Positions 44,114 through 56,509 of a stretch of DNA of 64,000 nucleotides are shown in pieces; positions within the stretch are counted from its first letter, which is position 1, and the number at the start of each line of letters is the position of its first letter. The notes below the pieces were generated by a model, which saw only the letters and a list, made by a program, of their open reading frames with translations, made no database searches and had not been told where the DNA came from. Where the stretch lies: contig CP071493.1 of assembly GCA_017354895.1 (NCBI GenBank), positions 4,464,001-4,528,000 on the forward strand, written 5' to 3'. Position numbers and translations under genes: made by a program. This DNA comes from Podospora comata. Taxonomy: Eukaryota > Ascomycota > Sordariomycetes > Sordariales > Podosporaceae.

Positions 44114-45435
44114 ATGGGCGGCTCAGCCTTCTCAGACCTGGAGAATCCTCCATACACTCCTCGTATGCCCACAGATATCTATGAGCAGGTAAAGGCATCC
44201 TGTCATACCGCTCTCGAAAAGATTTTCCTCCACGTGGCCACCCCCGTCGAGGGCCCTGCCAAAGCCGACCACGGCGACATCGACATCCTCGTCGCAAACG
44301 AGCGGCGTCTCACACTTCAGGATTCCGATGAAGACACGATTCCCTCGCCCCTGCCCACACTACACACCAAGATCCGAGAAGCACTGGGCGTAGAATTCCA
44401 CAAAGCCGTCCACAACACCACAAACCTAGTCGTCCCTTGGCCCGGCTCCAACGGACAAAAACACATCCAAGTTGACGTCCGTATCTGCAAGAACGAAGAG
44501 GAGCTAAACTGGGTGACCCCTCCCCCCTTCTTTCCCCCAGAACACAACCCAAACTAACATCCCCTCAACAGTACCTCTTCAAACATGGCCACGGCGACCT
44601 CTGGAACCTCCTCGGCTCCACCATCCGCCCCTTCGGCCTGACAGTAGACGAATCCTCCCTCTGGATCCGCATCCCAGAAATCGAAAAATTCGACCGCAAA
44701 AAGGCCAAAATCCTCCTCACTAAATCCCCAGCCGCAATCCTCACCTTCCTCGGCATCAGTCTCGAGCCGTTCAAGTCCGGCAAGCCCTTCCCAACGGTGG
44801 AGGCCCTCTACGAGTACGTAACCACCTGCCGCTACTTTTTTGTCCGCCCCGCCTCGGAAGAAAATGACGGCGATGGCGCTGGCCTTGTAGGAGGCGAGGA
44901 AGGCGTCAAAAAGCTCAAGAGCAATGACCGGCAGAGGATGAGGCAGCGGGCTGTGTACAGGAGGTGGATAGAGGAGTATATCCCCAGTCTTCGGGAGCAG
45001 GGCCTGCACGTCAGGTCGGATGTCTCGGTCAAGAAGATGCGCGCCTCGGTGCAGGAGGACGCTTTTGCCGCGTTTGACGTGGAGGTGGAGTGGAACGCAC
45101 GGCTGAAGGAGTGGCGGTTGCAGAAGAATGTGGAGGCGACGAGGAAGTTGATCAAGGAGGTCATACCTGCCGACGTTACGGATGTGAATTATAGGGGTTG
45201 CTTGCTGTCTGGGTTGAAGAAGATCATTATGGAGGATGGCGATTCAGCTGGGTTCGAGTTCGTTTCCCGCCCAGACTTCAAAAATGAGGATGGGCTTTAT
45301 GACGAAGAGGTTATCCGGCGTTTTGTGGAGGAAAAGATTGACGAGGTAGGCAAGGTGGCGTTGGAAGTGCAGCTGGAGAGGTCAAGGGCAGTGATGCAAA
45401 AAACGAGGGAGAAGATGGCAAGCGCCGCAGAATAG
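44114..45435 (+). CDS. Nucleotidyltransferase-like protein, unknown function
   Basis: Exons 44114-44512 and 44572-45435 give 420 residues. Begins MGGSAFSDLENPPYTPRMP, then YEQVKASCHTALEKIFLHV and KADHGDIDILVANERR. The Gly-Gly-Ser and the Asp-x-Asp of GDIDIL resemble the metal-binding pair of polymerase-beta-type nucleotidyltransferases, although about 55 residues separate them instead of the usual ten or so, with a helix between. A third Asp could be the one in HIQVDVRIC. After the intron comes DLWNLLGSTIRPFGLTVDES and a helical C-terminus ending in Lys/Glu-rich MQKTREKMASAAE. I know of no named function. The fold assignment is inference from motif and strand pattern. The intron has an earlier CCCCAG site that would break the frame. 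Confidence 0.82.
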
Positions 45436-45681
45436 GCGTTTCAAAGGGGAGGAATGATGACAGAGGAACGAGATACCGCATTGTCACTATACTTAGCAAA
45501 TCATAGCTTCGCTCAAAGAGCATTGTAATTTCACACTCATATTACCCGCCGCTTTTTGCAACCCACTCAGATCATGTCAGTCTGTCCAGTAGATACAATT
45601 TAGTAACTGCTTTGCATACGTTCCACATCATGAATTCCAGCAAATGTTCCCAGCAAATCCACACAGCTAAATTAGACAATA

Positions 45682-48600
45682 TTACCAGTCAAAATCCGAC
45701 GACTCCCCGGCATCTTCCATCTCAATATCCTCTTCCTCGCCTTTCATCTCACAATCACCACTGAGGCCGCCATCCTCACCGACATACTCTGCGAGACCAT
45801 CAAGAGCCGCCTGCCTAGCATCTCGCATCGCCTGCTCCAACATGGCCCTCACATCAATAGACGGGTCCCCGTTCTTAGCTCTCTCCAACACACCTCTAGG
45901 CAGCGCGAGAAGCCACCTTGTCAAAAAAGTTGCCTCGATCTGCCTTTGCAACTCTTCACCCGAGAGCCTTGCTGGCACCTGCGTCAAGCTGACCCCAGCC
46001 TCCAACATCTCGACAATCTCATCCGCTCGATTCAGGATGCGGGCCGGTATGCCTCGCATCTCGGCACACTTTATTCCCAAACTTGATGGGCCCCGCCCCG
46101 GCAAGAGACGATGCAAGTATGTGACCTGGTCCTCGATCGCATCTGCTCCCAGATTGAGACGAACATCCATGTGCGCCAAAGCAAGGTCGTCTTCTTGGTA
46201 GCCATCGAGTAGGCCATTTTCGAACACCTCATGAAAATGCGTTGCTGCAAGAACCTTTGGTTGCTGCGATTTCCCAAGCTCGATAAAATGGGACAGATAT
46301 GAAGCGAGAAGAGCCGCGCCGTTTGATGCCGTGGTGCCCTTTCCAAACTCGTCGACTACAAGTAAGCTCCTCTTTGTGGCAAAGTTCAACGCAAAAGCTG
46401 CCTGCTTTATATCGATCATAAAAGCACTTTGGTCGTCGAGAACTGTCTCGCGCGTCAGAATTCTCGTCAGTATGCGGTCCGTCAGACCTATTGTGGCTCT
46501 CCCTGCAGGGACAAAACTCCCCACATGGGCCAACTGTACAATGAGCGCAACCTGTTTCATGTAGACGCTCTTGCCTGAATCATTGGGGCCGGTGAGTACT
46601 AACATACACGGCTTGCCTTCGTATACCGTAAAGTCTTCCTCGTCGGATACCTCGGAGCCATACAACCCAGTACTAGAAGCGCGTTGGGACAAATTCGAGG
46701 GGCGTGATGGGGCTTGTGTAGTTGGCCAGCTGAAAGCAATCTCTGGGGAGGATATGGATCGGGAAGCCGACATGAAGCTTGCTTCGGTCCTCTGATAGTT
46801 TTCCAATTCGTCCATGGTGTTTTCCTTCTCTTCACCGCCCATATCTTCCTGGTCCGGGTCGAGGGACATGCGGTTATACCCGTCATTATCAACGAGGCTG
46901 TCATTGTACCAAAAACTGTCATTCATGTTCAAGTCGTGTGTGTTCTTGGTGGAACATACAGAAGCGGTCTCATCAGCCCCTTCCATGCACTCGTCTTCGT
47001 CCAGGCTTCCATGTAGCTTGGTTTTCCCAAACCCACCTCGCAAACTACAATTGTTGGGTATAAATGACGGAACTACCAACTCTTGGAGGGGGTGTCGTCC
47101 GTCGATAATGTCGATGATGTTGGAAGTGGTCATCGTAGGTGCCACCCAGTTGTACTTTTCCGCCGCGGAGGCCAATGCTGACAGACTGTCAAGTTCACCG
47201 TATATTTCCGAGGCGGCGAGGATTGCCTTTTCCTGCTCTCGAACATGGCCAGATAGCTCCATGACCAGAAGCATTTCTTCTTCGGTGATGTAGGATGGTA
47301 AGTCGCCATATTGTGAGTCGAGATCGTGCATCAGCTTGTTCTTGTAATAGGCGACTCCTTCGGTGACAAAGACCAGTTCCCATTCATCATCGAGGAGGTC
47401 ATGCCCATAGTAGACCCCCACGCCGGTATCTGGCTTGATGGCAACACCGATAAGAAAGCCCGACTGTTCCATGACGGTGCAGTGTAGAATATGTTTGTTT
47501 GCCCACCTGGGAGCCTCCCTCGCAATGTTATCCCTGATATCAGGAAGCATGTCACAGACCTCCGCCAACTCTTGCCTAAGCTGATCCAGTCCAGGGCTTG
47601 CACCCGACAAAATGATGGTACGTTGGCTGTCCTTGGAAGCCTCGAAGTCAAATGTTCTCATGATTTTGTCGGCAAGAAGAAGAAACGGACGAGGATCAAT
47701 CGTGTCGCAGATCTGCAGAAATCAGTCAGTTTGAAGTTAGTTTTTAATATTGAAGTGCTAATGGCTTGCCTTGGAGATGATCTCAAGCCCCGAGGTGCGG
47801 ACAAGTGAGGTCACGGCCTGGTGAACGTTGGCAGCAACTGTAGCAAAGCGAACCACAGCTTTCCAGTCGCCCATTCGGAGCGACAGATGGCCCCTTACAC
47901 GATCCACGCCTTTCTTTACGTGGAGCAGCAGTGTCTTGGGACTCTTCAACCTCTTGAGCAGTTTGCGCATACTCTTCACGATTGAAACATTCTCTGGATC
48001 CAACATCATATGAATCGTCGACTGGCGTTGATGTATCACGTCGAGGTTGAGACTTGGCCGCAGCAGCATCTGGCGCACTTTCTGCTTTCCCTGCGTCGTT
48101 GATGCCAGCGAGGCTAGAAGGTCCGCTACAGAGAGGTTTTCTTTGGCTCGTGGTTCGTCGCTAGACCCGCGGAGTCCAGGAATGGCTTGAAGATGCGGAC
48201 GTATAATGTTAAGAGATATCAGGGCATCGGCGCCGAGCAGCATGGTATCTGTGGAAAGGTTCATCTTGATACGTTTCACCCGGAACGGAACCTTCCCCTC
48301 TTCACCGGAACCGGACTCTTCCTCCACTGCCCTTCGGCGTTCGAGGTCGGTGAGAACTGCCCCAGCACACCCTACAGAAAGCTGGCTTTCCAAATTGATG
48401 ATTCTTGCCAGGCGCACAAGGTTGATATGGCTAGAAGACCCAATGCATTGAATAGGCTCTTCCTCTCCAGACTGCACCTGAAGGGGGTCGGGCTCTTGCG
48501 ACTCGTCCGAGAAAATGCCGACATTGGCTAATAGCTCTCTCGCTGTGTCGTAGTTGAACTGTGCTGAAACAAGGTGGCGTAGAATATACGGGCCTTTGTC

Positions 48601-49767
48601 TGTACGTGATGTCTGATCATCATCGAACTTTTGTGCGTTTGGTTCGAGAAATTGAACTAGTGAATCCGCTGCACGATTGGAAATGAGAACCGAGGTTGGC
48701 TCCAGGTGAAGGAGAAAGGTTTCAACAGTCTCTATGCCTCCCATGGCTATGTCGTCCTCAAGAAACAGCGTTTCATCCACGGCGCTATAGTAAGCACAGC
48801 CCACTTTGCCCTCCCGATCCATGTTGACGGCCATGATGACTTCATTCAGAGTGTCATGGTCGTGGCTAACGCTTTCATCCACAGTTATGCCCCCATAGTA
48901 CGAAGGAGTGTTATGTCTCGAGCTCATGTACGTGGACTCCCGTGATTGCCATGGCCGGCGCCTGGATGCTGCTCTCGAAGGCTCCGTGGAAGTCGTTACT
49001 GATGAAGTTGACGAGATGGAAAAGTATTGGCTCGACCGGATAGATGGAGTCTCTATCTGGGATTTTCTCCGCCGACGACTTTCTCCTGTGGCTGTCCAGG
49101 AGTTTGACCTGCTGCTTTTGGATTCTTTGGAGATGCCAGACCGCAAAGTGGACTTTGAACGTCGGGAAGGAGATGAGGATCTCGAGTGCCGCGAAGTAGA
49201 CAGTGACCTTGAACGTCGCGACGACGACTTCGACCTACCATTGGCAGAGGGAGTGGTGCTTGTAGAGGAAGATCGAGAACTCCTATGGTGGACCTGTTCT
49301 CGTGAGCTTCTGGACGGATGGCTGCTAGTATGATGTCGCGATTCATGTCGCGACAGCAAGGAATGGGACGCATTGTCCTGGTGAGAAGGTTGAAATTCTG
49401 CAAGTCTGTCTGCATCTTGATAATTGTGAGGGGTGAAGTAGCGAGAAGTTGACAATGATTCTGCATAGTCCGAAGACAATTGGCGAGATGACGGCGTGTG
49501 ATCCGTTAGGGCATAACCTGATGAAGCATATTCCGATGATCGATAGCTCAAAGATGTATCAGGGGCGGGGTGTATGATATCTTCAGAACCAGAAAGGTTG
49601 TGCGATGCCGACAAAGTCCGGCCACGCTCGACTGACGAGTCTAACAAGGATACCGGGGAGGAAGGGTAGTCGGAGGTCTGCGGGGATAGCAAATGAGAAG
49701 CAGTCGAGTATGCACTCCTGGTGCTTCGGGCACTCCGGCCACTGCGGGCGCTTTCACTGGGTGGCAT
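45682..49767 (-). CDS. MSH5: MutS homologue Msh5, meiotic
   Basis: Partner of Msh4 in the MutS-gamma complex, which stabilises meiotic joint molecules and promotes crossovers. Exons 49767-47770 and 47712-45682 give 1342 residues, far above the usual 830-900. The excess lies in an N-terminal Ser/Arg-rich extension (residues 1 to about 305, with RSKSSSRRSRSLSTSRHSRS) and an acidic insert (about 892-1028) between GRHPLQELVVPSFIPNN and Walker A GPNDSGKSVYMKQ. Other ATPase marks are FVPAGRATIGLTDRILTRI, SAFMIDIKQAAFALNFA, Walker B LLVVDEFGKGTTAS and VLAATHFHEVFENGLL. DEFGKGT rather than DELGRGT points to Msh5, not Msh4. The mismatch-recognition domain I is missing, as in all Msh5. The single intron has a GC donor (AAG/GCAAGC). 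An ATG further upstream is possible but out of frame. Confidence 0.93.
47713..47769 (-). other. GC-AG intron of MSH5
   Basis: 57-base intron with donor GCAAGC after AAG, branch site CTGAC and acceptor CTGCAG. Splicing joins EIISK to ICDTIDPRPF in frame. No GT donor nearby keeps the frame, and reading through meets a stop. Confidence 0.85.
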
Positions 49768-50209
49768 CTGTGCTGTTCGTACAGCTTTGGCATTGAAGTG
49801 AGGTAGGGCTGACTGATAGTCGAGATGCCGACTAAAGCTGTTGTACTGGTCGTGGGTGATTCAGAGGTAAAATCCCCGACTGGGCCCAGAATCCGCGACA
49901 CAGGGCTAAGGCAGCAACATAACATATACAACAGAAGGGGATTCTCGGATGTTGAAAGGGATGATTGAAGAAAATACAGGCGGTAAAGCGGACAAAACAT
50001 CTCGGGCTGTCTTGTGTGTTGCTGTATTTTGGGAGGAAGGAGCTTCCTGCCCCAAACCCCCTCCTTCCTGCTGAAGCATGACACACTCACAAGTAAAAAC
50101 TGGGTATCGATTCCTGCTGTACTTCGTCCTCAACAAAACCATCTAGCAGAGGTAGAAAATATCAAAACAACCATGGATCATGTTCCAAACAATCCAGTGA
50201 TTCCCACCC
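49768..50209. other. Intergenic, MSH5 promoter and EMC5 3' region
   Basis: About 440 bases between two minus-strand genes, so the MSH5 promoter overlaps the likely 3' UTR of EMC5. No gene seen. Confidence 0.55.
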
Positions 50210-50703
50210 TCACTTTTGCTCTTGCCCCTGACCTTTCACCCACTCGGTAAACTCATTGCGTTGCTTCCGAATGTCTACAAAGTTTGGCCTACCCTCGATG
50301 TACGCGAACGGATTGCCCAAGTAGTCCCGGTTCACCTGCCCGTTGTTGTCCTTGAACCCGTCCTCGCCCTCCCTTTCAATCTTCCCAGCCCACTCGCGCC
50401 ACTGGATCGGGCGCAGGGGGGATGTGCCGAGAACCAGGCCGACAAGAATAACCAGAATAGCAACAGCCGTTTCGATCGCGATATCTATCGGCAGGGATGT
50501 GGCAGCGGTGGGAGTTGACGTCAATGCTGCCGAGGTGGCAGCTCGGAACGACTGCAGGGCCGAATGCTCCTGGGCCGAGTAGCACCTATCGGGGGAATTG
50601 TCAGCGCATTGCTCGTTCTGACGGCCGATGGGGAATGTCAAACTTACGCATGTGCGAGCAAAAGACTGCCAAAAGCAGTGATGGACTTGGATATTAACGT
50701 CAT
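50210..50703 (-). CDS. EMC5: ER membrane protein complex subunit 5
   Basis: Small subunit (MMGT1 in animals) of the insertase that puts tail-anchored and multi-span proteins into the ER membrane. Exons 50703-50648 and 50585-50210 give 143 residues. The first span ITAFGSLLLAHACYSAQEHS matches the human LFALAHAAFSAAQH pattern, followed by SLPIDIAIETAVAILVILVG for the second span, parallel to human SLPIDIVLQTLLAF. The C-terminal half is cytosolic with PIQWREWAGKIERE and NPFAYIEGRPNFVDIRKQR. The intron falls inside the Ala codon after LLLAH. Confidence 0.94.
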
Positions 50704-51437
50704 GGTGGGGGAATTTGATTTTATGCCTTTTGCTGTTGATTTGGAGATACTTCTGGTGACGACGATGCCAACTGGTTGGGAGCACTCCCAGAAATGCCAA
50801 GGAAGCAGGGGCCATATCCCGATAGTTGCATAGCCGCGACGGTCCAGTTGTGTGCATGCACTTAAACGAAAACTTTCACCCCCTATTCTCATTGTCTCCA
50901 AGACACGGTCCCAAGTACTCGGTTCTTTCATCCAAACCCATCCATCTTCCAAGAACTCAAGCTGACGGGAACCTGTCTTTGATTCAACCTGGCCTCTTTT
51001 TGTTTTCTGGCTGCTACAAGCTAGCGATGTTTCACAGATCGGGACGGGGCGGGCTGGGCCACAAAATATGCATAATAGCATTATCTGGTGGCTCCTACAA
51101 AGAATCCTGATGTCTGAAACTACCAAAGAACAATAAAATTCACTTTCACCACCCCCCTCGGATCCGAGGCTAGCCTGAACAAAACAACGAAACAATGTAG
51201 CATGGAAAGATATGTACAACCAGATCAGTTTTCTGTGTCCCCTATCGACAGTAGGTTGCTTTCCCCCCCTTCTTTTGCGCTCGCTCTCTCCCTGCTTCTT
51301 TCTTGGTTCTGCCCCTTTCCCATATTGCCCTCCTCAAGAATGAGAAGATCTCAACTCGCTCCCTTTTTTTTGTGCCCACCCAATGCTTTTTTCTTGAATA
51401 AATACAGCAGCTGTCATTTTTACGCCCGACTGAGTGA
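50704..51437. other. Intergenic, EMC5 promoter and HMG-box gene 3' region
   Basis: About 730 bases between two minus-strand genes. Pyrimidine-rich around 51260-51320. No gene seen. Confidence 0.55.
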
Positions 51438-53253
51438 CTATTGATCAGCCTTGGTTTCGGCCCAATTGGCCTCAAAGTGCGCCCCTTCTGACAAAGGCTC
51501 CATCCGCCACTCGTCTGCCCCCCCGAGAAACTGGCTGTGCTGCTCAACCGAAAGTGTGTTGTCGAGCCCTAGGTTGAAGTGGGAGAACTGGTTCTCTGGG
51601 TCGTTGTTGGATGTCAGCTGGCCTGTTTGCCAACCATGCTGCGAATTGTTGGTGCCGGCGAGCCCGGTGCCGTCGAAGAGGTTGGATATGGAATTGTTGA
51701 TGTTGTTGAGGTTATTCGTTCCGTTGAAGAGCTCCTCGTGAGACATCAACGACGGATCGATACGGTGCTCAAAGCGGGGGGGTTGGGGTTGGGAATGACC
51801 TTGTGACTGGGTTTGTGAATGAGCTTGTTGCTCGTGAGAAAGGTGTGTGTGTTGTGGGTGGTGGTATTGATTCAACTCGTAATGCGAGGGCAATCCGTGG
51901 GTGTGTTGTTGGAATGCCATACTCGGCGATGGCGTCTTGCGCATCAGAACATCCTCTATCATACCTGGGTGCAAGTGGGTCCTTTGGGTGTTCTGCATGT
52001 GGCTCTCGTAAAAGGTGTTCGTTAACCCTCGAGTGTCGTATGCGGACGGCATTGGTTTCCCAGGGTTGGAAAATTCAAAGGCCGATCGGTTCTGGTGATG
52101 AGGCCCTAGCCCATGCAATCCCATCAGAGGGTGATGGGTTGCGGCATAGACGGAGCGACTTGGAATGTAGTCACCGTCGTCGTTGGGCGTGTTGGTAGCA
52201 GACCGCATCCGGGCCGCTGCGTGTTGCCAGTCGTCATACTCATCCAAGTCCGAGGCTTCACTGTGGGCGTCGAAGTTTTCGTCGTACTTTGCTGGCTTGT
52301 GAGGTTTGGACGGCGTGAACTTGTAGTTCGGGTGCGCTTTTTGGTGGTTGTCACGTTCGAGGTCGGCCCAGGCTTTGAATTGCTGTCGGATATGCTCGGG
52401 CTCAAGTGGCCAGCTGGAACCGCAGACCCGTGAGACGACCTGATGGTTGTGTTGAGACGCCCATTCTTTGGCACGTTGCTGATAGGCCTTGCGATACAGC
52501 ATGAAGGCGTTCATCGGCCTTTTGACCTTGCCGGGATTCTTCCTGCACTGGGTGACCTCGTCTTGCCGTGAGGTGGCGTCTCGGTTCACGTATGTCTCGA
52601 TATCGGTGATCGGAATGGCCGAGTCTTTTGTCAAGTCACTCAGCGGCCTGTCCAAAGTTGGCAAATTTTTCGGCGGCTTCGCTCTTTCCTTCTTCTTCTT
52701 TTTAGACGATGCCTTTTCCACGCCCGCGCGTCTTGGTGCCAGCGCCTTCCCGATTACGATATTGCCGCCGTGTATGCTCATGATATCAGACGCCCGTGAA
52801 GGTGTAGGGGGTGACGCTGCCGGTGTGCCATAAGGCTGCGACATCTGTAATAAATTGTCAACGATCAACCAGAGCCCGTTGCCTATCTCGACCGGGCGAC
52901 GACACTGTACTCACATCTGGAATAGGGCCGTACGGACTGCTGTCGGGATACATGGGGTGGAAGCCCGGCTACACACAAACAATCAGCATTTTGAGCCATG
53001 GCGGGTAGATGGCAACCCTCACAATCTGAGCACCTCCACGCTGGTATGACATAGACGGATCGAAACTTTGCGAATGTGTTAACTGGGGCGCCGGGGTTCC
53101 ATATCTCGAAGCCGGTTGCGATTGTACTCGAATGGAATCGGCGGCGTTCATACCGTGCGGTGAGGCAGCGTTATGTTGCAGAAGCTCATTGAAGCCGACA
53201 GGTAACGGCTCTCCTTTCGGCAGGCTTGGGGAGAGGGGGGTATTGCGATCCAT
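51438..53253 (-). CDS. HMG-box transcription factor
   Basis: Exons 53253-53023, 52968-52915 and 52844-51438 give 563 residues. The box lies at about residues 200-272: KVKRPMNAFMLYRKAYQQRA, then HNHQVVSRVCGSSWPLEPEH and FKAWADLERDNHQKAHPNYK with the closing basic KFTPSKPHKP. The RPMNAFMLYRK start and the single sequence-specific box place it with MATA_HMG/Sox-like factors, related to fungal fertility regulators such as Ste11-type or Neurospora FMF-1. I cannot decide the orthology. A lysine run (SSKKKKKERAKPP, about 142-155) is a likely nuclear signal. The C-terminus is His/Gln/Asn-rich, as in activation regions. The gene has more than 3 kb of gene-free upstream DNA. Exon 2 is just 54 bases and encodes PGFHPMYPDSSPYGPIPD. 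Confidence 0.9.
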
Positions 53254-56200
53254 GCTAGAGATTGTGTTTTGCTTGTGTGAGAAAGTATCTCTGAGTTGAA
53301 GCCGAGGATGATGGAGGGTGAGTGTGAGGGAAAGGCAGTAGCTCAAACACCGGGGATGAGCTCTTCAAATATCTTTGCCAGTCAACCCGGAAGGAGTGGC
53401 CGACTGGTTGAGTAGTCGAGGTTGGACAAACTCTAGGAGCAACCTGTAAGGATGATAGGACCGCCCCAAGATTTTAAGGGCAGAGCCTGGCTAATCGATT
53501 AGCAACCACGCAAGCATAGCAGTCTGGATAGGTATCAAGACTATCAGTGAATGGTGCAGAGGCTGCGGGAGTAGGGCCCAGGCTAAGTGTGTCTTGAGGA
53601 GAAAGGTGCTGGGAAAGACGGAGTCTGCAGTGATGATTTGCTTGGATGAAGATACAGCATCAGATGGTTTGGGAGTGTGCACCTAGCGGTGTAAGGAGGC
53701 TCTTGTCTCGCAGGCTGGCCAAGGTGTGCAGGAAGCGGTGGACATCACAAACCTTTTGCGACAGTCTGTCATGCAGGCTGCGACACGCCCGATGGGTATT
53801 GGTGGTGGATAGACTCGTTGTCTTTCCCGGATCACGGCCTGTTGCCCCGGTCTCCTGGACAGCGAGGTGCTTGTCCACGCTGAGAGACCCTATCGGATCT
53901 CACGACCACACACCTGAAGCTTCCACAACCGGTGCTGTCTCTCCTGCCAAGGGTGTATGTTGCTTGACCTTCCTGCTTGTTCCTTTCTTTGTTCCGGCTT
54001 CTCTAAGGGCTGGAGCTGGGGTGGGAAGCACCAGGATGGGCTTCCGGCTTTGGTGGTCTCTGCTTCTGCCGCTTCAATGAACGTGGAAGCCGTGCTTTGT
54101 CTCAGCGAGAAATTCTTGAAGGGCTGGGGAAAAAGGAAGAGGGGACCAGGTGCGTATTTGTATTCTCTTTATTGGGCTCTGGTGCTGAGCAAGCCTGGTG
54201 CGGTACTGTCCGCGTCCCAAGAGGGTTGACGCATTCGGAAGCCTGGCCGGGCCAGAAGAGCGGAACTAGGCTCTGGACGGCAGCACTGAGGAGGGAAGAA
54301 GAAGTCGCCTTCTCGACGACTGTTGGCACTCCACATCCGCGTTCGGGGCTCAGAGTGCCAGAGCTGCTGCAGACGCCTGGCAACAGTGGAGGAGGTAGCA
54401 AGCCGACCTCTTGGGAATTATTGGAGATGCAATGACATGCTCTCTCCCGATCCCCGGCAATACCCACCAGGAAGGGGAATTCTGAGCAAACCACTCCTAT
54501 CCGAACTTCACATCCCCGAGCTTTCCTGTGTTGGAACCATGTCGGCAGCAGCATAGCTCCACGTGTTCCTGCACCAACCCGGGTTACAGCAGTTAGCCAG
54601 ATTTTCTCGAAGCTGAGATTGGACTCGCCCAACACCCAACAGCATCTTCAGTATTTCCCTCGTCATTTTTGACATTTGGAGTCTCAGTTACTTCTAGGTA
54701 CGCGGTACCATAGGGGGGTTCATCTGCTGGTTTGAGGTACCCGAGACCGGCTGGAATGTGTTCGTGTCCCTCCCCGGAAGCGGGCTTGCCCTCCTTCCCC
54801 TCTGCAGTGACTGGCTGCTCTCTTCTGAGTGACGCCACAGAGGCCAGTGGCTTGCTTCCATTTCTTTGACCTTTTAGATCTAACCCGTTTCTTTGAGGTC
54901 TCGTGTGCTCATCGATCATGGCGGTTGATGCCTCACCTGGGCCCATGTCCCGCCATAGATGCATGCACATGACTTGCCGCTCATAACTGCATTTAAAAGC
55001 AGCTCGCGATTAGCAACAGCCCGCGGCAAACCTGGATACTTTGGCTCTCGTTGTTGCCCAAGCCTGGCATAGGTCCCCCCTAGCCTCAACGCGCATCATG
55101 GACAGTTGCAACGTCTTCTGGTTGGTCGCCCTCCCTGCAGGGCTTTCGGGTAGCTGCATTAGCCCGCGACTGTTTGAACATCAGTCGTACAGCAAGGCAC
55201 AGAATAGCGGCCCTTTCCACGCGCCCCCCTTTATTTACCAGGCATGACTAAGACTCCACAAGGGTCTCACTCACACACCCTTCTCTACTTTTTGCATATT
55301 TCACTTCATCAAAAGATCCAAATGAAAAAACTGCCCTGGCCCAAAGAAGAATGATGAACGATATACACATCTCCTCTTATTCCCACCTCATCGTGAACGC
55401 CAGTGGTATCCATCTATCAAAGCCCTCCTTTCTACTCAGTCCACCCTTATCCTCTCCAACATCATCATCTCTCCACAACCCAAGAACAAACTCAACATCC
55501 CAAACGTACGCACCCACATACCTCCCTATTCCCCCCCCCAACCACGGTTGCCCCAAATAACATGCAACCACCCGCTCAATCATGACCCCAAGATTACCAG
55601 ATCCAATCGCGAACTGTTCCGCCACTTTTCCACCTCAGGTGACAAGGTTAGGTTGTCAACCAAAAATCTGATTCATCTTATTTTTTCTTTTCTGCAATCA
55701 TGATTTTTTTTTTGGTCGAACGTGTCTCAGTCTCACACGCTTCCACCAAGCTCAGGCCACCAGTTCGTCCCCTCCCGGCCGCCGGGTTCAGATTCCATCC
55801 AAGTACGTTGCTGATATGTCAAGTTATCCCATCGTCATTTTCTCACTCTTCTGGTTTTCTCTCCACTGTGATGTTTTGAACAACACTCCCTTGGGTGTGC
55901 CAAATATCGAGAAGTTGAGCCACGTGGAAAAAGAGGAGAAAAAAATATCCCACAGCCGGCAACGTTCCGGGGAAACCAATGAGCACGTTTTCCTCAGTGG
56001 CGGACTGGCCAACGTTCATGGGCCATGAGTTATGTGATTGACAATATGTATGATTATTCTTAGCAGGAACCACTCGGACTCTTTCCGACTACCCTATCAG
56101 ACCAAGGATCAGATGCTCCGCACCTTATTGAACAACAGCAGAGGTATCTCATAGAGCCAGTGTACCCAGCTTCTTGATATTTACATTATTGCTCCCATGG

Positions 56201-56509
56201 CTCCCGTGTTCGGTTTAGTCCATTTGTACTAGGACCTCGTCTATGAGGCCAGACAGCTCTCTATGTGCTTACGATTCGCGATACCCCCATTCAGAAGAAA
56301 ACCTACCACCCCATAAGTATATCCCCATCCAATCCGCCCAACCCAGCCGAATGTATATCTAAACAGAGTATCTCCAAAGTACGCAAAAACAACCAAGCCT
56401 GCACCTTATACTTGCTACTCACCGCCAAACCGCCACCATTACTGGCCAGATTGAGACTTTGATTGCCCCCTTATTGATGACTAGGTACTTCCCGCATTGG
56501 CCAAGCATC
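53254..56509. other. Three-kilobase stretch without a convincing gene
   Basis: Lies upstream of the HMG-box gene and downstream of the PHD gene, both minus strand. Frames here (for example 54102-54635) have no protein character. It may be a long promoter or leader of the transcription factor; Ste11-type genes in other fungi have very long leaders. No tRNA or repeat element seen. Confidence 0.5.

Noticed and set aside
54102-54635. 177-codon frame on the minus strand
   Set aside because: Composition shows no domain, no consistent codon bias and no splice partners; most likely a chance frame in non-coding DNA.
55783-55800. GGTTCAGATTCC, similar to a tRNA B box
   Set aside because: One extra base relative to the consensus and no matching A box or cloverleaf upstream.
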